A stretch of DNA of 64,000 bases from Pseudonocardia sp. DSM 110487. GTDB lineage: Bacteria; Actinomycetota; Actinomycetes; Mycobacteriales; Pseudonocardiaceae. The notes under the pieces were generated by a model. The model did not search any database and was not told the origin of the DNA. It saw nothing but the letters and a program-made list of their open reading frames with translations. How positions within the stretch are numbered: the stretch's first letter is position 1; each line of letters starts with the position of its first letter. The DNA lies in NCBI RefSeq assembly GCF_019468565.1, contig NZ_CP080521.1, positions 5,456,001 to 5,520,000 of the forward strand, given 5' to 3'. The translations under genes were made by a program, and so were the position numbers. Positions 33,312 through 43,100 of the stretch are shown piece by piece.

Positions 33312-35003
33312 TCACATCGGCGGCCGACTACTGTTCCCGAGCGAGCTGAACGTCGTGAGGAACCGGTCGCGGAAGGACTCCATCGGCAGGACCGGTGCCC
33401 GCGGGTCGGGCCGCAGGCCGTCCTGCCAGCCCCACTTGTCGATCCGGTCCAGCACGTCGCGGTCCCGCGTGACGATCGTGATCGGGACGTCGTGGCCTGC
33501 GCCGTCCCCGCTGACGAAGGCGGCGGGCTGGTGGTCGCCGAGGAAGACGAGGACCAGGTCGTCGTCGCCGTAGGTTTCGACGTACGAGATCAGCGTGGAC
33601 AGGGAGTACTCGATCGATCGCCGGTACCCGTCGCGCATGCGGTCGGGATCCGCCTCGACGGCCTCCACCGGGTCGCTCTGCCCCGCTCCCGGCCGGTCGA
33701 ACACCGATCCGTCGCCGACGTCGTCCCAGTCGAGCAGCCGCGGGATCTCCGCCCACGGCCAGTGGCTGGAGACGAGGGGGATCTCCGCCATCAGCGGGCC
33801 GCGATCCGCCCGGCCGCGCTCCGCCCGCTCGAATGCGGCGAGGGTGTACTGGTCGGGCGTCTGGAAGAGATCGAAGATCCCCGACCGGTTGCCGAGGTTC
33901 GCGGAGTCGTAGGTCCGCTCGTAGCCGTAGAACCGCCCCGCCGGCCACGGGCCGAGGCTGGATGGCTGGACCGCCGTGGTTTCCCAGCCCGCACGCCGGA
34001 ACGCGGATGTGAGCGTCAGCCGGTCGCTCGCGACGAGCTTCTCGAAGCTGTGCTGGTTGGCGACGCGCACGCCCGACTGCAATGTCGCGTGGGCCATCCA
34101 GCTTCCCCCGCCGATCACCGACGAGGTGAGGAACGCGCTGCGGGCGCCGAAGCCGGCCGCGCCGAGGCGCATGGTCCCCTCGTCGAGCACCGGCGTGATG
34201 GCCGGCCCGAACTGCGGGTTCTCCAGCGCCGAGCGCCCGTAGCTCTCGACGTAGGTGAGGACGACGTCCTTGCCGCGGAGCGCGGTGAGCAGGTTCGCGT
34301 CCGGAACGTCGCGCAACACGTCCGCGGCCACCTGCTGGTCGAAGATCTGCTGCTCGCGCACGCTCGTGACGGCCTGCCGCGCGGTCTCGTAGACGCCGGA
34401 GGCCGCGCTCCTCGCCGCGACGGGCATCGGGGCCACGAGCTGTGTGCCGAGCACGAAGCAGGCGAGCCACACCGTTGTGAGCACGGCGACCAGCCGGGTC
34501 GCGGCGGTCCGGTGGCGGGCCGCGCAGGTCGCCAGCCGCCGGGCCGCCAGTGCCGTGAGGACGACCAGCACGGCAGCAGCGGCGACGACGGCGACGGCGG
34601 TGCCCGCCCCGCCGAACGGACCCCGCAGCACGCTCGCGCCGCTGGCCAGCTGCGACCAGTCGAAGATCGGGTCGAAGGGCCGCGCGACGATCGCGAGGAA
34701 CCCCATCTGCAGCACGCGGAGCAGGGTCAGCATGGCGAGCAGTGCCCCGGCGACGAACGCGACCCGCGGTCGATACCGCGCAGGCAGGACGAGCAGGACG
34801 GCCACGCCGACCAGCGCCTCCACCGGGATCCGCACGAACGCGAGCGGGCTGAGCTGGCCCGCCTCCCGGGGCAGGGTGAGGGCGAGGAGCACCAGCAGGC
34901 CGGCGAGCACGGTGAGACTCGCCCGCGCGAGGCGGTGACCGGACGACGCTGCTGCGGGCGTCTCGCGCCGGGATCGGGCCGATCGACGCCTGCTGAGCAA
35001 CAA
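33312..35003 (-). CDS. Sulfatase-fold membrane enzyme (LTA-synthase-like)
   Basis: 563 residues. Five N-terminal hydrophobic segments (about residues 25-200, for example LASLTVLAGLLVLLAL-like and AVAVVAAAAVLVVLTALAA) are followed by an extracytoplasmic alkaline-phosphatase-superfamily domain. That domain has VVLTYVESYGRSALE, a probable nucleophile region SSVIGGGSWMAHATLQSG, the metal-ligand region PLVSSHWPW and a closing VFLGDHQPAAF. The layout matches lipoteichoic-acid-synthase-like or phosphoethanolamine-transferase-like enzymes that modify lipids or glycans outside the membrane. Substrate unknown. Divergent from the permease pair across 150 bases. Confidence 0.8.
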   Translation of the reverse strand: MLLSRRRSARSRRETPAAASSGHRLARASLTVLAGLLVLLALTLPREAGQLSPLAFVRIPVEALVGVAVLLVLPARYRPRVAFVAGALLAMLTLLRVLQMGFLAIVARPFDPIFDWSQLASGASVLRGPFGGAGTAVAVVAAAAVLVVLTALAARRLATCAARHRTAATRLVAVLTTVWLACFVLGTQLVAPMPVAARSAASGVYETARQAVTSVREQQIFDQQVAADVLRDVPDANLLTALRGKDVVLTYVESYGRSALENPQFGPAITPVLDEGTMRLGAAGFGARSAFLTSSVIGGGSWMAHATLQSGVRVANQHSFEKLVASDRLTLTSAFRRAGWETTAVQPSSLGPWPAGRFYGYERTYDSANLGNRSGIFDLFQTPDQYTLAAFERAERGRADRGPLMAEIPLVSSHWPWAEIPRLLDWDDVGDGSVFDRPGAGQSDPVEAVEADPDRMRDGYRRSIEYSLSTLISYVETYGDDDLVLVFLGDHQPAAFVSGDGAGHDVPITIVTRDRDVLDRIDKWGWQDGLRPDPRAPVLPMESFRDRFLTTFSSLGNSSRPPM

Positions 35004-35153
35004 GGCCGGGCTCCTTCCGCACGGGTGCTCCTCCCATCAGCACGCGTCCCGCGGGTGGTCGGTTCAGCCTCGTGACCGAACGTTTCCCTCCGGACATCCG
35101 TGTCGAGGTTGGGCCCGCTCCACGACGTCCACCGCGCCGGAGGCACATCACCC

Positions 35154-36164
35154 GTGAGCACGACCGATCCCGACCCGACGCGAGCCGACCGGCACGAGGC
35201 GGAGGAACCACAGGGCTGGCGGTTCGACTCCACCCTCGTCCTGAGCATGGTTCTGCTCCTCGCGGTCGCCGGGCAGGGGCCGATCCGCCGCGTGCTGTCC
35301 GAGCCGGTGATGCAGACCTGGACGACCGTGTTCGTCGCGGTCGTCGTGCAGGCCCTCCCCTTCCTCGTCCTCGGCGTGCTGCTCTCGGCGATCATCGCGG
35401 TGTTCGTGCCGCCGTCGTTCCTCGCCCGTGCGCTGCCGAAGCACCCCGCCAGGGCCGTGCCGGTGGCCGGCGTGGCCGGGATGGTGCTACCCGGCTGCGA
35501 GTGCGCCTCCGTTCCGGTGGCCGGGGCGTTGGTCCGCGGGGGCGTCGCCCCGGCGGCCGCGTTGGCGTTCCTGCTGTCCGCCCCGGCGATCAACCCGATC
35601 GTGCTCACCGCCACCGCCGTCGCGTTCCCCGACAACCCGGGGATGGTCCTCGCCCGGTTCGTGGCGAGCCTGCTCGTGGCGTGCGCGATGGGCTGGCTGT
35701 GGCAGCGGCTGGGCCGCACGGACTGGCTCCGCCTGCCGGCCCGCCCTTCGCCCGCGGGGCTCGGCAAGGCGGCGGCGTTCTGGGCATCCGTACGCCACGA
35801 CGTGATGCACGCGGGCGGCTTCCTCGTCCTCGGCGCCATGGCCGCCGCCACCCTCAAGACCGTGATCCCGGCGAGCTGGCTCTACGCCGCGGCCGCCGTC
35901 CCGGTGGTATCCGTGCTCACACTGGCGCTCCTCGCGGTGCTGCTGTCGATCTGCTCCGAGGCCGACGCGTTCGTCGCCGCCTCCCTGACCCAGTTCTCAC
36001 CCACCGCCCAGCTGGCCTTCATGGTGGTCGGACCGATGATCGACCTGAAGCTGTTCGCCATGCAGGCAGCCACGTTCGGCCGCGGGTTCGCGCTGCGGTT
36101 CGCCCCGGTCACCTTCGCGGCGGCCGTAGTGGCGGCGGCCGTCGTCGGGGCGGTGCTGCTGTGA
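35154..36164 (+). CDS. UPF0718/YraQ-type permease
   Basis: 336 residues from GTG 35154 (GGAGG 10 bases upstream). About eight membrane spans in two similar halves. The signature PGCECASVPVAGALVRGG with two Cys, followed by FLLSAPAINPIVLTATAVAF, and the second-half SICSEADAFVAASLTQFSP match the permease family often called YraQ or DUF318. These proteins usually pair with a TIGR03943 protein, as here, where the next gene starts in this stop codon. Transport of a metal or metalloid has been suggested for relatives; I see nothing that fixes the substrate. Confidence 0.88.
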   Translation: MSTTDPDPTRADRHEAEEPQGWRFDSTLVLSMVLLLAVAGQGPIRRVLSEPVMQTWTTVFVAVVVQALPFLVLGVLLSAIIAVFVPPSFLARALPKHPARAVPVAGVAGMVLPGCECASVPVAGALVRGGVAPAAALAFLLSAPAINPIVLTATAVAFPDNPGMVLARFVASLLVACAMGWLWQRLGRTDWLRLPARPSPAGLGKAAAFWASVRHDVMHAGGFLVLGAMAAATLKTVIPASWLYAAAAVPVVSVLTLALLAVLLSICSEADAFVAASLTQFSPTAQLAFMVVGPMIDLKLFAMQAATFGRGFALRFAPVTFAAAVVAAAVVGAVLL

Positions 36165-36874
36165 ACCGGGGGGCGCAGGCGGCCGTCCTGTTCCTCCTCG
36201 GCGCGGCCGTCGGGTACGCCGGCCTCACCGACCTCTACCTGCGCTACGTCAAGGCGGGTCTGCGCCCGCTGCTGCTCGTGGCCGCCGCCGTCCTCGTGGT
36301 AGCCGCCGTCGCCACGGTCTGGTTCGAGTACCGACGCTCGCGGGGCGCGGCCGCTCCAGCCGCGCACGAGCACCGCGAGCCGCGGATCTCGTGGCTCCTC
36401 GTCCTCCCCCTGCTCGCGCTGATCTTCGTCGCCCCACCCCCACCGGGCTCCTACGCGGCCATGCGCGCCGGCACAGCCCTGCAGCAACCCTGGGATCTCT
36501 CCGATCTCCCCGCGGGCGACCCGGCGCAACTCAGCCTGGTCGACTACGCCGGCCGCGCCGCCTATGACAACGGGCGCACCCTCCGCGACCGGCGGATCAC
36601 CACGTCCGGGTTCATCAGCCTCGACGAGGGCGGCACGCCCTACCTCGTGCGCATGGTCCTGAACTGCTGTGCCGCCGACGCCCAACCCGTCAAGGTCGGC
36701 CTGGCCGGCCGGCTACCGCCCGTCCTGCAGCCCGACACCTGGTACGAGATCACCGGCGCCTACACCGACCAGCGGGCGGCCGACCCCATCAACAACGGCG
36801 TGATCCCGTACATCACCGTCGCCACGGCACGACCGGTCCCCGCTCCGGACGACCAGTACGACAGCCTGCCCTGA
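36161..36874 (+). CDS. TIGR03943-type putative permease subunit
   Basis: 237 residues, GTG start overlapping the upstream stop by 4 bp. Three N-terminal hydrophobic segments (AAVLFLLGAAVGYAGLTDL; LRPLLLVAAAVLVVAAVATV; SWLLVLPLLALIFVAP) and an extracytoplasmic domain with RITTSGFISLDEGGTPYLVR and LNCCAADAQPVKV, the Cys-Cys being typical of the YcgQ/TIGR03943 family. It forms a two-component permease with the YraQ-type protein. Confidence 0.88.
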   Translation: MNRGAQAAVLFLLGAAVGYAGLTDLYLRYVKAGLRPLLLVAAAVLVVAAVATVWFEYRRSRGAAAPAAHEHREPRISWLLVLPLLALIFVAPPPPGSYAAMRAGTALQQPWDLSDLPAGDPAQLSLVDYAGRAAYDNGRTLRDRRITTSGFISLDEGGTPYLVRMVLNCCAADAQPVKVGLAGRLPPVLQPDTWYEITGAYTDQRAADPINNGVIPYITVATARPVPAPDDQYDSLP

Positions 36875-36895
36875 TGTCCAGCGGCGCCGCGGCGA

Positions 36896-38503
36896 TCAGT
36901 ACGGCCGGACGGGCTGACGCATCTGCTGCGGGTGCGGCTGGCCGTTCCCGCGCTGCATCACGTTGAAGTCGTCCTGGGGACGATTCTCGCGCACGGGGCC
37001 GGTGAACCACTTGCGGGCCGAGACGAGGTACCAGCCGCCGAAGAGCGCGAGCGCGCCACCCACCGTCAGCGGGGCGTAGTTCACCGACTCCCAGGCGAAG
37101 CCCTCCGTGCCGGGGATGCCCTTCGGCGAGATCGGCATCAAGAACAGCACGCACACCACGCCGATCCAGACCACCGCGATCCGCGAGACCCACTTGTAGT
37201 GCTTGCCGAGGCTCCACGCGCCCGGCTCGAACCTGTCGCCCGCCTTGATGCGCAGGATGATCGGCAGCGCGAACGCGATGTAGAGGCCGATCACGGCGAT
37301 CGAGGTGCCCACCGCGTATCCGACCACGCCGTTGGCGAGCGTCGGGATCATCAGCGCCCACGAGGTGACCGCGATCGCGATCACCGAGTTCACCGGCACC
37401 CGGTTGGCGCCGACCCGGCGCCACAGGCGGGAGAAGGGCACCGCCCGGTCGCGGGAGAACGCGAACATCATCCGCGACGCCGACGTCACCGACGCGGTGC
37501 CGCAGAACAGCTGCGCGATCACCACGATGACCAGCATGAACTCGGCCCACGCGTCATTGGTGGCCTCGGACCAGATGTAGACGACGGCCATCCCGGCGGC
37601 GTCGATGGTGCCCTGCACGTTGGGCACCGCGAACGTCACCGCGACCAGCAGGATGAAGCCGAACACGACCGACCCGACGACGGCCCAGATCATGCCGAGC
37701 GCCGCGGCGCGCGATGCCCCGCGGGTCTCCTCGCTCATGTGCGCCGACGCGTCGTAGCCGGTGACGGTGTACTGCGCCATCAACAGGCCGAGACCGAAGA
37801 CGAACCAGATGCCCGAGTCGGAGAAGCCGGAGTTGTTGATCACCTCACCGAACACGAACGAGACCGACTGGTGCTCGGTGGGCACGATCAGCAGGATCAC
37901 GACGATCAGCGCGACGCCGGCCATGTGCCACCACGCGGACAGGGTGTTGAGCCGCGACAGCAGGTTGACGTTGAGGAGGTTGAGGCCCAGCTGGCCGGCG
38001 GCGATCACCGAGAAGACGATGAAGATCGTGGTCGTGTCCGTGCCGACCAGGCTCGGGAACCACAGGTTCAGCAGCGCCGTCGCGAACGTCGCCGAGCCGT
38101 ACTGGATGGCCGCGGTGACCGCGATCTGGCCGATGAGGTTGAACCAGCCGGTGAACCATCCCCACGCGGGCCCGCCGAGCTTGGACGCCCAGAAGTACAG
38201 GGCGCCCGCCGTGGGCATCGAGGAGGCGATCTCCCCCATCGCCATGGCCACGAGCACGCAGAACCCACCGACCAACAGCCAGCCCCACGTGATCGCGACC
38301 GGGCCGCCGTTGTTGAACGCGAGGTAGTACGACGTCAGGCAGCCCGCGAGCACCGAGATGATCGTGAACGAGATGGCGAAGTTGGAGAACCCCCCCATCT
38401 CGCGGTACAGCACCTGCGAATAGCCAAGGCGCAGCAGCAGCGCCTCGTCACTGCGCGCGGTCTCGCGCTCTCGCGTCAGGTAGCCGGTCGGGGGGGTCGA
38501 CAT
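36896..38503 (-). CDS. APC-family amino acid permease
   Basis: 535 residues with 12 hydrophobic segments. FSNFAISFTIISVLAGCLTS, LVAMAMGEIASSMPTAGALY and the helix-8 region VTSASRMMFAFSRDRAVPFS place it among amino acid/choline-type transporters (GABA permease-like). TVTGYDASAHMSEETRGASR is the conserved loop after helix 6. The C-terminus is a Gln/Pro/Arg-rich cytoplasmic tail. GAGG lies 8 bases before ATG 38503. Substrate unknown; polyamine, GABA or a neutral amino acid are possible. It is followed by the convergent permease pair (21 bases). Confidence 0.9.
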   Translation of the reverse strand: MSTPPTGYLTRERETARSDEALLLRLGYSQVLYREMGGFSNFAISFTIISVLAGCLTSYYLAFNNGGPVAITWGWLLVGGFCVLVAMAMGEIASSMPTAGALYFWASKLGGPAWGWFTGWFNLIGQIAVTAAIQYGSATFATALLNLWFPSLVGTDTTTIFIVFSVIAAGQLGLNLLNVNLLSRLNTLSAWWHMAGVALIVVILLIVPTEHQSVSFVFGEVINNSGFSDSGIWFVFGLGLLMAQYTVTGYDASAHMSEETRGASRAAALGMIWAVVGSVVFGFILLVAVTFAVPNVQGTIDAAGMAVVYIWSEATNDAWAEFMLVIVVIAQLFCGTASVTSASRMMFAFSRDRAVPFSRLWRRVGANRVPVNSVIAIAVTSWALMIPTLANGVVGYAVGTSIAVIGLYIAFALPIILRIKAGDRFEPGAWSLGKHYKWVSRIAVVWIGVVCVLFLMPISPKGIPGTEGFAWESVNYAPLTVGGALALFGGWYLVSARKWFTGPVRENRPQDDFNVMQRGNGQPHPQQMRQPVRPY

Positions 38504-38557
38504 GGTGATGCCTCGGTTCGTGGGTCTGGGGAGCTCGGGGAGTCTTCGGTGGCGGCG

Positions 38558-39175
38558 CTACCCATCGCGACGGGTCATGCCGATGGCTTCGGCGCACTCG
38601 ACGAGGGCGGTGAGGTGCGGGTGGCGCGGCGGGAGCACCTGCTCGGCGTCCTGCACGGCGGCGCTCAGCAGGGCCGTGGCCGCCTCCAGGTCGCCTGCGG
38701 CGGCCTGAGCCCGCGCCAGCCCCATCCGCGAGGTGAGCGTGTCGGGGTGGGCCGGGCCGAGGACCCTGCGGCGCTGCGCGGTGACCTGACCGGAGATCTC
38801 GACGGCATCGTCGACGTCGCCGGCGAGGCGGTACGCCACGGCGAGCGCGTCGCGGGCGGTGAGGGTGCGCGGATCCTCGTCGCCGAGCACGCGCGAGCGG
38901 TCGGCGACGTTCTCGGCGATCATGTGGATGCCCTCCCGCCGCTTGCCCGCCGAGATCCGCGCGGCGCCGAGGTTGCCCGCGACGGTCAGCGTGGCGTGGT
39001 GGTCGCGACCGAGCAGCGCGCGGCACCCCCGCAGCGTGTCCTCGAACAGGTCGGCGGCTTCCCTCGCGTTGCCCGCCGAGAAGAGTGCCACCGCGCGGGC
39101 GTTCCGGACGGCCAGCTCATGCACTGTGCCCCGGTCCGGAGCGCCGGGGCGCGCCGGCGGTCGCGATCCATCCAT
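38558..39175 (-). CDS. Tetratricopeptide-repeat protein
   Basis: About 205 residues from ATG 39175 (ATG 39217 also open). Four kinesin-light-chain-like 42-residue repeats: AVALFSAGNAREAADLFEDT with LGRDHHATL, NLGAARISAGKRREG with LGDEDPRTL, ALAVAYRLAGDVDDAV with LGPAHPDTL, then MGLARAQAAAGDLEAA. A protein-protein interaction scaffold with no catalytic domain. It lies 54 bases upstream of the amino acid permease gene in the same direction. Confidence 0.85.
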   Translation of the reverse strand: MDGSRPPARPGAPDRGTVHELAVRNARAVALFSAGNAREAADLFEDTLRGCRALLGRDHHATLTVAGNLGAARISAGKRREGIHMIAENVADRSRVLGDEDPRTLTARDALAVAYRLAGDVDDAVEISGQVTAQRRRVLGPAHPDTLTSRMGLARAQAAAGDLEAATALLSAAVQDAEQVLPPRHPHLTALVECAEAIGMTRRDG

Positions 39176-39392
39176 GGCGACGGACTCACCGTCCCCCTCC
39201 CTGGACCACCAGGGCATTCAGACCCCCAAACGAGGACCAGGTCACCACGTTACGTGACAACCGCTCGGCCGAACGTGGAGAGTCAACCTGATGGCCCGAA
39301 GAGGGCGCAAGCCGCCCCGGCCAGGTGTGACCACCGTCCGCGTAACCCGACCCGGTGATGCTCACCCGAACGAGGGATGCACAATACGCGCG

Positions 39393-40058
39393 ATGAACGA
39401 GCCCGATCATGAGCGGCTGCGGCGGGAGCTCGAGTCCGCCGCCACCGAGTCGCGCGCGGAGGCCGGTGACCGGCGCGTGGTCACCGGGAAGCAGGCGATG
39501 ATCGGGCTGCTCGCCGCCGTCCCGATCGCCGCCGCGGTGATCGCCGCGATCACGGCGTCCCAGTCCGGATCCCCGTCCGAGCCCGCCCCCGCCACACCGG
39601 TCGGGGAACCCCCGAGCGAGCCGGCGGTGCCGCCACCCCCGTCACCCGGGCCGACGACCCCGCGCCCGCCGACCACGCCCACGGGCCCCGACGTGCCCCC
39701 GCAGCCCGAGCGGCCGAACGCCCAGCCGCCCCAGCCCGGGCCCCCGCCGGACGCGAACCGGCCCGTCACCCATACCGTGCGGCAAGGGGAGACGCTCGCC
39801 CGCATCGCGCTGCGCTACCAGGTGTCGCTCGAGCAGATCGCCGAGCAGAACGCCATCGCCGACCCCGACCGGATCCAGGCCGGCGACGACCTCGAGATCC
39901 GCCCGGCGCCGCCGAACGAGATCGTGATCCCGGCAGGCGCCACCCTCACCGGCCTCGCCTCGCGCCACGGCGTCACCGTCTCCCACCTGATCCGGCTCAA
40001 CCCGCACGTCATCGACCCCGACCGGATCGTCGCCGGAGGACGGCTCCGCATCTCCTAG
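39393..40058 (+). CDS. LysM-domain membrane-anchored protein
   Basis: 221 residues from ATG 39393 (the frame is open to 39291). One transmembrane segment (AMIGLLAAVPIAAAVIAAI), a long proline-rich linker suited to crossing the cell wall, and two C-terminal LysM domains (THTVRQGETLARIALRYQVS; EIVIPAGATLTGLASRHGVT). It should bind peptidoglycan from the membrane. No enzymatic domain. No clear ribosome-binding site is visible for either start. Stop is CTAG-embedded. Confidence 0.85.
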   Translation: MNEPDHERLRRELESAATESRAEAGDRRVVTGKQAMIGLLAAVPIAAAVIAAITASQSGSPSEPAPATPVGEPPSEPAVPPPPSPGPTTPRPPTTPTGPDVPPQPERPNAQPPQPGPPPDANRPVTHTVRQGETLARIALRYQVSLEQIAEQNAIADPDRIQAGDDLEIRPAPPNEIVIPAGATLTGLASRHGVTVSHLIRLNPHVIDPDRIVAGGRLRIS

Positions 40059-40148
40059 CGGCCCGAAAATCGGGCGCGCCCCACCTCGGCAGGCGGTTAG
40101 CGTTCCCCCACCGGCGCGAAGGCCGGGAGGGGGCACGGGCCGGGGGGC

Positions 40149-43100
40149 ATGGACGAGAGCGCGCGGCCGTACCACGTGCATGGGTACCGGGCCCAGCCGC
40201 TCACGTGGCGCCGCCTCGCCGGTCCCACCACGGCCGTGGTCGGCGCGCTCGTCGTCATCGCCGCGGTGGCCGAGACGCTCGGGGCCGTGGTGGCCGGCCG
40301 GGTGGCCGAGCAGCCCACCGTCGGGCTCGTCGGGCTGCTGGGAGCGCTGCTGGTCGGCGCCACCGTTCTCGACACCGCGGGGCGCACCGCGTTCTCCGGG
40401 GTTCTCGGCCGCGCCGAGGGACACCTGCGGGCCGACCTGCTGCACGCCGCGCTCCGCCAGCCGCTGCCGGTGCTCGAGGAGCAGGCCGTCGGTGAGATGC
40501 TCGACCGCGTCGACGACGACGCCCGCCAGCTCGGCGCCCTGCTGCGGCGCGTCGGCTGGCAGCTGAGCCACGCCGTGCTGCGGTCGGTGCTGGCCTGGGT
40601 GGTGGCCGGGCTGACGTGGTGGCCCGCCTGGTTCGCCTTCCCGGTCGTCGCGCTGCTGGCGACGGCGCTGGTGCGCCCGCTCACCGCGGTCATCGCCGAC
40701 CGCAAGCTCGTGGAAGAGGCGGCGTGGTCGGCCCACTCGGCGCAGCTGGAGGAGGCCGTCGCGGGGCGCGACGACGTGCGTTCGTCGCTCGGCCAGCCGC
40801 ACGTCGTGCGCCAGTACGCGATACGGGCGCGCGACGTGCTGCGCCGCGTCGCGGCCACCTGCGCCGCCTCCACGCGCGTGGGCCTACGCACCGGGCTGGT
40901 CCTGCACGGGATGCTCGCCGCGCTCGCGGTGGCAGGCGCCGCCATCGTCAGCGAGGGCGGGCTCGGGGTGGCAGAGCTCGTGACGCTGTGGCTGCTCTTC
41001 ACGACGTTCGCGGGCCAGCTGAACAGCATCAGCATGCAGATGCCGGAGGTGCAGGCAGGCCTTGGCGCGCTGCAGCGCATCCGCGGCCTGCTGGCCGCGC
41101 CGCAGGAGCCGGTAGGCGGGCTTCCCGTGCCGGACGGCCCCGCCGCCGTGGAGCTCCGCGGCCTCACCTTCGGCTACCCCGGCGGCTTCGCGCTGCGCTC
41201 GGTCCACCTCACGGTGCCGGCGGGCACCACGTGCGCGCTCGTCGGACGCACCGGTGCCGGCAAGTCCACGCTCGCCAAGCTGCTGTCCCGGGCCGTGGAG
41301 CCGCCACCGGGCACGGTGTTCCTGGCCGAGCAGGACGTCACCACCACCGACCTGCAGGACCTGCGACGGGCCGTCGGCGTGGTCACGCAGCGCACCGAGA
41401 TCCTCGCCGCAACGGTCGAGGAGAACATCACGCTGTTCGGGGACGTCCCGCGCACCGCCGTCGAGGCAGCCGTCGATGCGCTCGGCATTGCCGAGTGGGT
41501 GGCCGCGCTGCCGGACGGGCTGCAGACCCGGCTCGGTGGCGGCGGCACCACCCTGTCCGCGGGCGAGGAACAGCTGGTGGCGTTCGCCCGGCTGCTCGTG
41601 CGGGACGTCGCGGTCGTCGTGCTCGACGAGGCCACGGCCCGCATGGACCCGCAGACCGAGCGCCGCGTCACCCAGGCCGCCGACCGGCTCCTCGCGGGGC
41701 GCACCGGCATCGTCATCGCACACCGGCTCTCCACCACCCGCCGTTGTCACGCGGTGGCGGTGCTCGACCGAGGACGCGTGGTGCAGCACGGCGACCGCGC
41801 CCGGCTCGCCGCCGAGGCGGGGCCGTTCCGGGACCTCCTCACCGCGGCGGGCGACGCCGAGCCCGCCGTCGAACCGGCCGCCCGGTTCGCCCCCGCGGTC
41901 CGCCGCCCGCCGAAGCCCGCTCCCCCGCCGGTACGCGCGCGGCTCGCCGGCACGGTGCTGCGCACGATGTTCGCCCACCCGCGCTGGGGTGTGCTCGGTG
42001 GCCTCGCGTTCCTCGTCGCGTCGCTGGTCGGGGCCTACGGAGCGATCACGGGCTGGTGGTGGGGACGACTCGTGGGCGCCCTCGAACAGGGGATGCCGCC
42101 ATGGGACGAGACCGCGGCGCTCGCCGCCACCCTGCTGCTCGCGCCGCCCGCCCTCGCACTGGCGTTCCGCACCTACCCGCAGTGGTGGTCGGCGGTCACG
42201 CTGCGGATGCGCCTCGCCGTGTTGCGCGGGCAGACGATGCAGCGGCGCCTCGCGCGCACGCCCGCGGGCGAGGTGGTGGCCAGAGCGCTCGACTCCGACC
42301 GCCTCGTGCTCTACGTCGACCGCTGGGTCGACGTCGTCAACGGCACGCTCGTCGTGCTGGTCACGGCCGTCGCCGCGCAGAGCGTGCTCGCAGGCGGCGT
42401 GTTCGGTGCGGTGCTGCTCGTGTCCGCGGCGATCTCGGCCCTCGGCGCCCCGCTCGCCGGGTCCTCGGCCCGCGTGGCGGGCGACGCGCGGGCCCGGTTC
42501 GGCGCCGCGCTGGTCTCGGTGCTCGACGCCGCGCGCACCGTCAAGCTCGCGGCCGCGACGACAGCGGTGAAGGAGCACCTGCGGCGCGTGGACGAGCGGC
42601 GGATCGCGGCGACGGTGCGGGAGCAGCGGGTGCGGATGCTGCTCGAAGGCACACCCGCGCTGCTCACGCAGCTGGGCGTCGTGACGGCGTGGGCGGTGCA
42701 CCTCGCGGGCGGATGGGACCTCGCCACGGCCCTCCTCGTGAGCACCGCGGTGGCCGGATCCGGGTGGTTCGGCACGGTGTTCGGCGCCGCCGTCACCGAG
42801 GCGCCGGTGGCGCGTCGCTGGCTGCAGGCGATGTCCGACCTCTCGGGCGGCACCGACATCATCCGCGTCCCGCCCGGCGTCGACCTGCCGGCGGGCACCG
42901 CCCCCGCTCCGCCGCCCGCCGGCCGGGTGCCGCTCGAGAAGCTCAGCCTCGAACGCGTCACCGCCGTGCACGACGACGGCACCGTCGGCGTGCAGGAGGT
43001 CGACCTCGTCATCGACGCCGGTTCGCTCGTCCTGCTCACCGGGCGCGTCGGGTCGGGCAAGTCCAGCCTGCTCGCAGGCCTCGCCGGGCTGGTCGACCAC